Shown here: piece after piece, positions 20,990-31,642 of the stretch
Position numbering within the stretch: the first letter of the stretch is position 1
Layout: the number at the start of each line of letters is the position of its first letter
From: Tausonia pullulans
Taxonomy: Eukaryota > Basidiomycota > Tremellomycetes > Cystofilobasidiales > Mrakiaceae
Assembly (NCBI GenBank): GCA_951802195.1
Contig: OX637621.1
Location: forward strand, 1,674,001-1,738,000
Direction: 5' to 3'
Length of the DNA stretch: 64,000 bases
Notes under the pieces: model-generated
Told to the model about the DNA's origin: nothing
Seen by the model: the letters and a program-made list of their open reading frames with translations, nothing else
Database searches by the model: none
Program-made: the position numbers and the translations under genes

Positions 20990-23053
20990 ATGTCGGGAGG
21001 AACCCTCGCCAACATCAAGCTCTTCTCGGGTCTGTCCCGTCGAAGGACGCCGTCGTCGTCGCCAGTCTGTTTGGCTGACCATCGAGTGTACCCCCAGGCA
21101 CCTCGCACCCGGTGCTGGCCGAGCAGATCTCAAAACGGTCAGCTCGACAGTCCTTCCTTGGCTATGCTAGGTTGAGAGACGGGGTTGTGCTCATGCCGTG
21201 ACCCCTCTTGCTGCCTGCCTTCCCTCGGAAACTATGCCCTCCTTCTTTCGCTCGGCCCTGCCCGTTCGCCTGTCCCTTCGCTCGCCGTTGCGTCCCGCCT
21301 GCAGGCTCGGCGTCCCGCTCGCAAAGGTCGCCATCACCAAGAACGCGGCCGGCGAGTCCACGGTCAAGATGCTCGAGAGCGTCCGCGAGTTTGACGTGTA
21401 CATCATCAACACGGGTTGTGGCGAGATCAACACCTCGTAAGTCGTCCGTCTGTCTCCTGTCCAGTTCGAACGTGCCCCCCTCCCCCCCCCCCCCCCCTCT
21501 CTTGGTTTCACTCTCCTTGGTCCCCAAAGGACGGGAGAAGGAAGCACCAGACAGCCCTTGACCTCTCATCAGGCGTCAGCCAGAGGCCTCACGCGGCCGT
21601 AGCGAGCGAAGCTGTCGTCCGAAGAGCATGGCGAGGGAGGGTGGCCTTCGTCGTTGACCGCTCAAACCCGTCTCGTCCCGACTGGGTCCTTACTTTTTGG
21701 TCGCTGACTCGCTCTCATTCTCTGCCCCCTCCCTCCTTGCTCGCTCTTTCCTCCCTCTTCCATCATGGCCTCGCTCTTCCAAGGCTCATGGAGCTACTCA
21801 TCCTCATCCACGCCTGCAAGATTGCCTCCGCCCGCCGGATCACTGCCGTCGTTCCTCACTTCCCTTACGCCCGGCAAGACAAGAAGGACAAGAGCCGTGC
21901 CCCCATCACGGCCAAGCTCGTCGCGACCATGATGGAAAAGGCTGGCTGCGACCATGTCATTGTGCGTAGCTCCCGCGACGGCGAGCCAGACAATAAGCGA
22001 ACGAGCGAGGCGCGTCAGAGGACTCGTGGCTCAGTCTGACTCGAGTCTTTCTCCCTTCTAGAGCATGGACCTTCACGCTTCCCAGATCCAAGGCTTCTTC
22101 GACGTCCCGGTCGACAAGTATGTCCTGTCGTTCCTTCCCTAGTCAGCCGAGCGTGCTGACCCTGACTTCCCCCGTCCAGCGTACGTCTCATGACGCCATG
22201 ATGCTTCCCTGCCCCTGCCTGCCCTCGAGCGTGCGCCGCCGATGACAACGACGCCTGACATCTCCCTCTCGCGCTCTCTCTCTTCTCAGCTGTACGCGGA
22301 GCCGTCCATGGTCCACTACATTCGCCAGAACATCGATGTCTCCAAGTGCATCATCGTCTCGCCCGATGCCGGAGGAGCCAAGCGGTTCGTCTTCGCTAGC
22401 TTCTTACTGACACACCCGCGCGTGCTCTAGCTGATCGTCTGCCCGTCTCCTCTTCCATAGAGCGACATCGATTGCGGATCGGCTCGAGGTCGATTTTGCC
22501 ATGTTCCACAAGGAGCGAAAGAAGGCGAACGAGGTCGTGCGTAGAGCTCCCCCTTGTTGTCGCTCTCGCTCTTGGCTTATACTCTAGGCCCTCCTCCCGC
22601 CACCAGTCCCGAATGGTCCTCGTCGGTAGCGTCCAGGGCAAGATCGCAATCCTCGTAGACGACATGGCCGACACGTGCGGTACGATTGGTCTCGCGGCCA
22701 AGCACCTCCGTGAAAATGGCGCGACGGCCGTCTACGCGCTCGTCACGCACGGCATCCTCTCCGGCAAGGCTCTTCAGGTCATCGCCGACTCTGGTATGGA
22801 ACGTATGATTGTTACCAACACGATCCCCCAGGAGGAGCGCGCCGAGAAGTCGGACAAGATCGACGTCATCGATGTGTCGCCCGTGCTGGCCGAGACGATC
22901 CGGCGGTCGCACTTTGGAGAGTCGGTCTCATACCTGTTCCGTGAGTGCTTCCTCAGTCTGACCCGTTGGTCACTCGAGTCTTGAGTGCTGACCAAGCCTC
23001 TCGCTTCCTTTCTGTCTTCAGACGAGGTCCCCTACGCCAACGGCCTTTCGTAA
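20990..23053 (+). CDS. PRS: Ribose-phosphate pyrophosphokinase (PRPP synthetase)
   Basis: This enzyme makes PRPP from ribose 5-phosphate and ATP for purine, pyrimidine, His, Trp and NAD synthesis. About ten short exons start at ATG 20990 and end at TAA 23051-23053. Conserved blocks are LANIKLFSG, the short exon giving [77 protein letters not shown] (ATP-binding flexible loop), [32 protein letters not shown], and the PRPP-binding signature [12 protein letters not shown], with the C-terminal FGESVSYLF then [10 protein letters not shown]. No large non-homologous insertion is seen, so it resembles the short Prs2/3/4 class rather than yeast Prs1/Prs5. One intron contains a run of about 16 C (21482-21497). 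Confidence 0.95.
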
Positions 23054-23333
23054 TCTGTTTCTTGTTCTGGTCCTCTCGACCCGACCTTGTTTTCGCATTT
23101 TCTTTCTTTATACTTCGCTCTACATCTCTTCCCAATTCCATTCCATTGTGTACATGCCATGCTCTTGGCCACCAACCAGTCAGCCTCTGAGAAGCAAGTC
23201 GACCGGAAAGGTTCATGCGCGGGGACCTGTTTAAACAACTGTCGGCCATGCGTCTGTCCAAAGGAGAAAGGGAGGGCGCACTGTTTCTCCCATTCATCAG
23301 CCACGCCGTTCCATCCCTCTCTTTCTCTCTCAG

Positions 23334-26300
23334 ATGTCGGCGAATCCTCACTCCATGGACAAGCAGGCTCCCTCGTCCTCCTGCTCTTCCTCGAAGCGGG
23401 CCCGAAGCCCAGACGAGCAAATCACACGACGCGTCCGACCTCCGCCCTCGAACCATTCGCGACCCCCCCCGCCGCCGGTCTCGTTCGGCCAAGGACTGGG
23501 TCAAGTCCAGGGTCAGAGCTTTGGCTCTAATGTCAGGCCGCCTTTGCACGGTCTACCGGGAAAGTCAGCCTGGACGGGTCTAAGTCAGCAGCAGGGCTAC
23601 CAGCGACCGCCCCCATACCAGCCGCCGCCCCTGGGAGGCGGTGGAGGCATGCCCATGCAAAGAGTAAGCCGCTCTATCATCCTCTCTCCACTACTTACTC
23701 TTGCCGTTGACATGCCTCTCGTTTCCGTTTAGCCGGGAGGTGGTTTCCGTCTTCCAGCTTTTGGCCCTCCACCTGTGATGATGAGCCACCACTCACTTCC
23801 TCGGCCACCAACAGCGGGGTTCGTGGGCCTCCCTCCCCGGCCGTCTCAGGGTCAGAAGCGAGGTCCAGATGGACATCCGTCAGCTACGGGCCCGAAGAAG
23901 GCCAAGACTGCCGGAGGCCCGTCTGGCGGCTCCGCGACGACGGCCGCGGCGCTCCCTCCTCGACCCAACAAACCCACTCGGGACATCGCCCTCGCCCCGC
24001 CCCTCTCACTCGATGGCGCCTCCAGCACGCTCATGGTCTACATCGCCTCACTTTACAAGCCGCACATCCGGAAGAAGCGGCCCTCAGCCGAGTATTCGTA
24101 CACGCCTGCCGTCACCGCCGAGGACCCGCCGACGACCTTCAATTGCAATATCGTTGCGCCCGTCGAGACGGGTCTCGAGGAGTCGGCTCGTACAGCGTCT
24201 GCGACAGGAACCAAGGTTGACGCGAAGCAGGAGGCCTCGCGCACGCTTCTCCGAGCTCTCTGGGCCGTGGGAGAGGTCGATGATGCCTATGCACCCATCG
24301 TTGACCCCGAAGAGCTGGCGAAGCAGACCTCGCAGGGCACTGAGGGGACCATCCCCGTCCTCGTTCATGTGCCGGAGATTTGGCGGACGTGCGCGGCCTC
24401 GGACTCGAAGACACTCTTCCCGACTCTCATTCATCCCCCCCCACTGCCCTCAGCGGCTATCGAGGCCAATTCCACCAGCGATCCTGGGATGGCCAAGCTC
24501 TTCCCCGGACGGCCTCTTATCCTCCTCACGCGCGTCCCGATGCCAGACATCGCGAGTTTTGAGATTTTTGTCGGCGCTCAGCCAGCATCCTTCCGCTTCG
24601 AGCGCTTTGCCGCCGTTGATCTTGGCGACGCCGACCTGAAGCGGGTCAAGCAGTTCCACGTCGGACTCCTCCGGGCGATCACGAACAAGCCTGTGGTCTT
24701 CGAGGGCGGCGGGATCCCCTTCTTCCTCGCTCCCGTCGATCAGCTTTGGCTCAAGAGCCGAAAGGCGTCAGCGCTGCCGGCGGAATCTGAGGTTTCGGAC
24801 GAAGTGAAGGAGGATCCAAGGAAGAAGCGCAAAAAGGAGAAAGCTTCGAAAATGAAGGAGTCAGAGGGAGGGAGGGGCGGCTCGCCCCTTTCGGCCGTCG
24901 ACGCTGCTTCGGAAGCAAGAGGAGGTGATGGACAGCTGCCCCCGGCGTCCCGCGCGATGGTTGACTGGGCTGAGATGGACCTTTCGAGCGAGGCCTCCTT
25001 CGTGCCCTGGAAAATCCTTGACGATGCTGCGCTCGATGAGCAGGCCAAGGACGCCATGGCATGCGGCAAGTCCGAGTTCTCCCGTCGACAGAAGATCGTT
25101 GCTCTTAGGAGGGACCTCACACCTGACTCGAGCCCGGCGGACAGCCCGGTTCGTTTTTGTAGAATTGGGAGCTTCCGTCTCCCTCATAGCTGACCACTCA
25201 ACCCAACGCTTCCAGCGCGAGGCGGCCTTTGCTAGCATCCTTGACTACGTTCGGGCCAATGCTCCCAAATTCCAGGAGCTCATTCGTGCCGACCAACCAC
25301 TCTTTGAGATTGCGCGCTACCCCGGCACGATTGGGCATGTTCGTCGGCATCTGCCTGCCGAGCCAAACACCAAGTCCAAACCCTCCATGGAGCAAAAGTG
25401 TGAGCCGCGAGCGATGATCGGCTGGAGTTCTGACTCATAAGCTGATACTTTGCCTATGTTCTGGCAGACCTCGTCCCCGAGCTCTCATACTGCTCGACTT
25501 TCAAGGCCAGCACGTATGAGTCAGCGCTCTACGTCCCGGCACTCTTGAGCAAGCTCGACAATATTCTCACAGTCAAGGATGCCAACTCCAAGTTTGTGCG
25601 GAACACCATCGACGAGAGCTTGCTCATGGAGGCTCTGACCGCCCCGGCGAGCGGCGCGGATCGCAACTACGAAAGGCTGGAGTTCATCGGTGGGTGGTCG
25701 CTCAAATTGAATATTGAGTGCTAAGCGACCGCTAACAGTGAAATCTCACCTCCAGGCGACTCTGTGCTGAAGTACATCGTCACGGTCTACATGTGAGATA
25801 TAGTCTCCTTACCTTTCAAACATTCTGCGTCGCTGACATGTCTTCTCTTACTTCGCAGCATCGCTTCTCAATCGCAGTTTAGCGAGCGGCAGCTTCACAA
25901 CTGGCGTCAGACCTTCATCTCTAACGCCTCGCTCCAAAGTGCCGCTCTCCGAATCGGTCTCCCTCACTATGTACTGAGCCGAGAGTTCAACGCCCGATTC
26001 TGGTATCCGCTCAATGCGACCGTCGAGAAGCCGACGGCAATGCCGACCGACCGGGAACTCAAGTATCAGGAGATTGGCGACAAGGTGGGCGTGATTATAG
26101 GCGTCAGCACTTGGGGCATGACCTGATTTTTTGTCCACGCAGACTTGCGCGGACGTCGTCGAGGCCATCCTCGGAGCGGCCTTTGTCCAGTCCGGCATCC
26201 CGGCTTCTTTTGACGCGGCAAAGATGCTCTCCATTGACTTCCTCAATGCGCCTGACTGGGCGGCTCTCTCGAAGGTACTCCTCCATGTTAGCCAATGGTG

Positions 26301-27613
26301 CAGTTCGAGACCAACACTGATTGAGTCCCCTCAGATGTGGAAGGAGCCGATCCCCATCTCGGCTTTCCCGCCACACGTCCTCGAGGCTGCAAATCGGTGC
26401 CAGAAGATTACAGGCTACCGCTTCAAGCACCCAAGCCTGCTCTGCCAGGCAATCGTGCGTCCCAATGTCCGCTTCAAAGAACGGTCTAATATTGGCTAAC
26501 CATCCATCTCGACTCGGCTTACTCTCAGCTCTGTACGAGCGACAACCTCCGAGACTTTGAGCGGCTCGAATTTCTCGGTGACGCCGTCCTCGATATTAGT
26601 CAGTCTATGCCTTCTCATGCGTTTGTGAAACTCCGCTCATCATTTATCTACCGCCCTCTTGCAGTGGTCGTCAGCAAGTGTTGGAAGCGATTTCCTGGCC
26701 TCGACCCAGCGGGTCTCACCTTGCTCAGGGTCCGCATGCATCGCCACCCGCTCGCTGGCTTTGCGCCCCACAGCCCACAGCTGACGTGTTCTTCCACTCA
26801 CGTCGCCACAGTCTGCTATGGTCAGCAACTCGACGCTCGCCGCCTTTTGCGTCGACTCGGGCCTGCACGAATTCCTCCTCCATGACTCGGCCGAAACGAC
26901 AAAGACACTCCGGTCGTATGTCATGAGGTTCGAGGCTGGTCGGGCCGCTGAGGTCGAAGCAGCCAAGAAGGAGGAGCGGGAGCTAGGCCAGTACTGGGTC
27001 GAAATTGAGGCTCCCAAGGTGTGCCGCCTGCGACCCTTCATAGTCCCTCGCGCGTCTTGACTGACGCAGCTTGAACCTTTAGGCCCTGGGCGATCTCGTT
27101 GAAGCCATCATCGGCGCTCACTTTGTCGATGGCGGCGGTATGGGTGATGGATCCCAAGCCTTCTTCGACGGCACAATGCAACCCTTCCTTGACCGCCACA
27201 TCCGCGGACTCGCCTCGGTCGCGGGGCATCCGTCCAAAACGCTGACAGGCATCCTGCATGAGCGGGTGAGTCGAGTTCCGCTATGGGTCGCCTTTCGATG
27301 CACAATGGCTTGCGCTGATGGATGCCCTCGTCGAAACTTAGAAATGCCAAAACTTCACCATCTACAAGACTGTGGTCGGCGATGGCCTCTTCAAAACGGA
27401 GGGTGAGCTTTGCTCTTCTCCCCTTTCACAGGTGGAGGAGCGTTGGCTGATGACCATCTCGCATCCCCTCCAGTCATCGTCCACGGTACCGTCCTCGCCT
27501 GGGCCGTCGAAGCCACGCAGGCCTTCTCGATCCGCAAGGCATGCGAGCGCGCCCTAGGGGCAATTGAGATGAGGGCCGGGCTACTGGACGGGCTGTGCAG
27601 TTGTAGTCGATGA
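23334..27613 (+). CDS. Dicer-like protein lacking the N-terminal helicase
   Basis: More than a dozen exons encode a protein with the C-terminal architecture of Dicer. Order: a Pro/Gln-rich N-terminus (23334-23990); a Dicer-dimerisation-type domain (TLMVYIASLYKPHIRKKRP through LLRALWAVGEVDDAY); a platform/PAZ-like region (RPLILLTRVPMPDIASFEIF); RNase IIIa (YERLEFIGDSVLKYIVT, paired with TCADVVEAILGAAF); RNase IIIb (DFERLEFLGDAVLDI, paired with ALGDLVEAIIGAHFVDGG); and a terminal dsRBD-like segment (NFTIYKTVVGDGLF to ERALGAIEM). All four acidic positions of each RNase III centre are present, so dsRNA cleavage is expected. A canonical fungal Dicer begins with a DExD/H helicase of some 500-600 residues; here only 280 bp separates the start from the PRS stop and it contains no helicase motif. 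The ATG follows directly on a C/T tract and AG, so a non-coding first exon is possible. Confidence 0.85.
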
Positions 27614-27868
27614 GGAGGAGAAGTCAGGTCAAGGCTGGATGGAAGACGTCTCATGGATCGGAACGAAGGATGCAAACCGGCGAGCAAACGTCAGGCTGAG
27701 GAAAGGCTAGAAAGAAGAGAGGGGAGGGGGAAAGATGCTGAGAGAAACGAAAAGCCAATAAGAGAACGAGAACGAGACCTAAGCGAACAACCTAACCAAA
27801 GAGAGAAAAACAACAAAAGTATGCAAGAAGACAACCAACCAAGCTACTGCACCCCCACAACACTTCAC

Positions 27869-28956
27869 TCAGGCCTTACTCTTCGCGACGAGCAATAACG
27901 AGTTGAACTTGTGGTCCTTGAACGGCAGCGCGCCGAGACGCTGTTGCCGCTGCCGTCGTAAGCGATCCCGGCTTGTTGCTGAAGTTGAGCACCATGCTCA
28001 TGGAAACCGTCGAAGGAACGAGGTGGCGAAGTCAAACATGAATCGCGCTGGTGGTGATCGTAGTCCGAGGAGCAAGCATCCTTGAATGAGTGCCTCGTGT
28101 GAAATGTCTCGTTGGTATCGCCAATGTGCGAGGGTTGGACGACGGCCGTATCGACTTGAACCTATGAGAGGAGGAAATCGTTGGCGTGGAGGATCTGGAC
28201 GAGATAAAGAACGAAGCCTCCCTTGGATCGTGACGAACATGACCATCTCGTCCCCCTCCTCGTCCTCCTTCTTCCTTCCGCCATCAAACAGCGTTCTTCA
28301 AGACTCCCACCCCTCCATGGCGACCAAGATCCGACGACGATATTTGATCTCGGTCCATTCCTGCCCCTAGTGGCTGAGAAGGAGGAAGCGTCCCCTTGCC
28401 GCGCCGAAGATGCCAACAACAGCCTGGCCTTGATGGCGTCTGCTGCTGCTTGCTCTCGAGACCGACGCGCTCCTGGCCGCGCTGCTCAAAGTAGAGTTCA
28501 TTGAGCGGGCGGGTCGAGAAGCCGTTCTGCTGGTTTGGGCGGTGACTGTGAGAGGTCTGGCCGATGAAGTCGCTGGCCGTCCTTTCGGCGGCATTGGCAT
28601 TGGTGGCGGACCGGTCCTTTCCTCCCACGATCGCGGGGAGCTTGCACCCTCCTCCATCGATGGCATCCATGACGGATATGACGGCAACATTGTTCTTGTC
28701 GTCGTAGAGTCTGTCGGCCAGCAGGCCACTTTCTCTCGGGTGTGGTGACCTACTCCGGGTCGGGGATATTGAGGTATGAGTTGGCCTTCGCCTGGGAGGC
28801 CTCCATGGGAGTAGTGCAAGTTCTGAGCAAGCATATTGCCTCCTCCTCGGGTGGAATAGGTTGCGGTCCACCTTCCAGCTAATGTTCCAGCGGCGGTGGC
28901 GGTTTCGGCGTGGTAGGCCGACCTGTCGCGCTGGGCTGACGAGAAACGGCGGGCAT
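27869..28956 (-). CDS. Possible Ser/Pro/Gln-rich protein gene, exon structure unresolved
   Basis: A minus-strand gene is suggested by an ATG (28956-28954, MPAVSRQPSATG), a long open stretch (28370-28900) with a coding-like composition (NMLAQNLHYSHGGLPGEG), an acidic segment (GGRKKEDEEGDEMVMF, near 28245-28290), and a last exon after a good acceptor near 28166 (VQVDTAVVQPSHIGDTNET continuing to PPRSFDGFHEHGAQLQQQ). Several frames are open because of GC bias and I could not fix the splice sites, or decide among two or three stop positions between 27850 and 27880. No known domain is recognised. It may be a lineage-specific, disordered protein. The interval 27614-27868 holds the Dicer 3' end and is A-rich on the plus strand. 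Confidence 0.35.
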
Positions 28957-29441
28957 GATGCGCGCGAGGAGGAGGGAAGGGGAGATATGTGAGGTGCTTT
29001 GTACGAAAGAGTGTGGGAAGGAAGGGGAGAAGGGAGAACGGGAGGGAAGAGGTGTTCATTGGACGAGAAAGAGAGGGGAAAAAGAGAGGCAAGAGCGAGA
29101 GGGAAAAGAGAGGGCAGGTAGGTGCCTGAAACCCTCACTCAGCCCGCCAACTACATACATCATGAGCTTGAGCTCGTCACGAGGGCCAAAGCTCAACATA
29201 CCCTGACCACGCTTTCCTCCTGATCTTGCTCTTGGGCCCGTGCCTCATCCCGAATCAAGTGCAAGAAGCGTCAGAGCATCTATTGGATTCTCGTACTATG
29301 TAAGACGAAACGCTCCCAACACCGGCCGTCGACCCATGTGGGGAAAGCGGTGGTGGGCCGGCTATGAAAGAGAAGGAACGGGAAAAAGAAGAGGAACGGG
29401 AAGAGCAGGAGGAGAAGTCAAGTCCAGAAGAGGATGGGCGT
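28957..29441. other. Region between the unresolved gene and MIR1
   Basis: About 485 bp, purine-rich on the plus strand (GAGAGG-type runs at 28965-29115 and 29365-29420). It should hold the 5' leader of the weak minus-strand gene and the 3' UTR of MIR1. Nothing else is recognised. Confidence 0.4.
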
Positions 29442-31282
29442 TTAGGCCTTGGCGATTTCGACACCACCGGTGGCTCCGAGAGCCGACTTGATGGAACCGT
29501 AGAGACCGAACTGTCCGGCGGTGAGGGTTCCGATCATGACGAAACGGGCACCCATGCCACCAAAGAGACCGCGGACACCGAGCTGCTTGGAGAGACCGAT
29601 GAGGCGCGAAGCAACACCCTCTCCGGGAGCACATTTGGTCTTGTTCATGCGGGAAAGAAGGGTGTCGGCAGGCTGGGAGATGAAGGCGGCGGCGAGACCG
29701 GCGATGAGACCGGCGGAGAGGTTGTAGGTAGTCTTGGTAGACTCGGAGAGCTCCGAGGGCTTCTTGCCGGTAAGGTTGCAGATCTTCTCGAAAGCGACCT
29801 CGTAAACAGCGAACTTAGCCATGGTGTAGGGGACCTGCTTGAAGAGAATGGGACCGAAACTGCGTGGGAGGGAGAGAGGGAGCGTGCATGTCAGCACGAA
29901 GCCACATGCGTTCGCCCAGGGCGCGTCGTCGACCTCGCTCACCCAGCGTAGAATCCTCCGATACCCTCCTCGCGAGCGATGCGGGCGAATCCACCACCGA
30001 GACCGTTGGCGAAAGTGGGCTGCGAGACGAGACGGATGCGGACAGCCTCGAGGGGGCAGAGGGCAATGTCGGCTCCGAACTTTGAGAAGGGGGAAGCCCG
30101 TTGTCAGTCACATGATCTCGAGCGAAAAAGAGAGGAAATGATGAGCTAAAACGAACCTCGGCAATGGCAGAAGCTCCGAGGTAGATGGCCTGGCGGTTCT
30201 CGCGGGCAGCCTCAAGACCGTAGTAGTCGATGGCCTTCTTCTTCCAGAACTCGTATCCTCCGAACTTGAGGGCTCCCTGAATGGCGTATCCGACCTGTGG
30301 GGGAGAAGAGGGTGGCGAGAGCAGGGAAGTCAGCGGCAAGGAACCGCGACGAAGAGGGCAAGCGAAAGAGGAGAGAGACGTACGACGGTGGGGCCGAGAC
30401 CGGTAAGGAGGGCCGAAGCACCGTCCCTGGCGATGATGGACCTGAAGGCGGGGACGATACCCTGAGAAGAGCGAACGATGGAGGAGCGAGAGAGAAGGCG
30501 AAATCGGCGGTCAGCGGTGGGTTCGGCGCTTCGGGGCAAACGGTTGAGAGGCCGAAGAGCACTCTCGCTCGCTCTCGAGGCAAGAAACCGACCTTGTTGT
30601 AGGTCTCGGGCTCAAGCTGGATCTTGGTCTTGACGACGTCCATGGGGGTCATGGCACCTGTGGAAAAGAGATAGGCATGAATCAGTAACGAGCGCAACGA
30701 CGCAAGGGCCGACGGCCGAAGGGCAAGCAACCGCGAGACGGAGCGCCGAAGAGACGGCGGAGAGGCAAGGCAATAGGGCAACCGGCGTCTGGCCCTCATC
30801 CGCCCGACTGCTCCACCGGCACTCGTATTGGCTGGTCCGGGAAGGAGACTCACCGTGGGTGATGGCGCATCCGAGGGCTCCAGCAACGGCGAAGCGGGCG
30901 TAGAGATCGACTGAAGAGGAGTGGAAAAGGGCCCTGTTCAGCGAGCGCGATTACAAGGAAGGACAGAGGGCGAGCGGCGAGCGGCGAGCGGCGAGAGGGA
31001 GCAGCAAAGCGAGCGGCCTGCCCCTTCTCCCTTTCCTGCTCTCCTCTCGCACCTCGCCCACTCGCTGCACCTGGGCATGTTCGTTCAGTACGCACCACCG
31101 GTAGGCTTCTTGCCAGCGACCTCAGCGGCCTTGGCCTTAGCCGCCTGGGCAGCGAGGTCGGCCTCAGAGCCGGCCTTGTGGAGGAGGTCCTTGCCGACCT
31201 GCTCGGCCTTCTCGACCTTCTCGGCGACGGAGAGGATGGGGAACGCGTTGGCGAAGACGGCGGAGGGGCGGTAGGCGACCAT
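29442..31282 (-). CDS. MIR1: Mitochondrial phosphate carrier MIR1
   Basis: This inner-membrane carrier of the SLC25 family imports phosphate with protons for ATP synthesis. The start is ATG 31282-31280 ([18 protein letters not shown]) and about eight exons run to TAA 29442-29444. All three repeats show the carrier signature: [19 protein letters not shown], then [19 protein letters not shown], then [15 protein letters not shown]. Further matches to yeast Mir1 are [48 protein letters not shown] and [17 protein letters not shown]. The first 65 residues include a Lys/Ala-rich charged helix ahead of the first transmembrane helix, longer than in yeast. Codon choice is strongly biased (many GTC, GGT, AAG, TCC), in keeping with high expression. 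Confidence 0.95.
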
Positions 31283-31642
31283 TTGAGAAAGAAAGAAAGA
31301 GGGACGAAGGAGAGGGTTGGGGACCGACTTTGCGTTCGCCGCTCTCTCCTTTCCCTTTCGTCCCTCGGCCGCTCCGCGTCCGCTTTTCCTCAAGGCCCGG
31401 TCCGTTGCGCTCGACTCGCCCGCCCGCCCGATCTTCTCCGCGTCCACTCCGGGCTGGGCAAGGCACGCCGCCCTCTCGCCGAGGAGTAAACACGCTGGCC
31501 TGATCAGTGACGTACGCCGCCCCGCCACCCAAGCGCGCGCACACCTATACATCATTCTGAACTCATCTCATTCAGATCGTGGTCACCATTGGTCAACCCC
31601 CCACCCCCCCACCCTCCCCCTCGCTCCTTCCTCCAGCCTCCC
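31283..31642. other. Promoter region of MIR1 and 3' flank of BZZ1
   Basis: About 360 bp between two minus-strand genes. The MIR1 leader lies at 31283-31480, with a GC-rich promoter further up. A C-rich block (31598-31625) lies close to the BZZ1 stop. No additional gene is seen. Confidence 0.4.
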
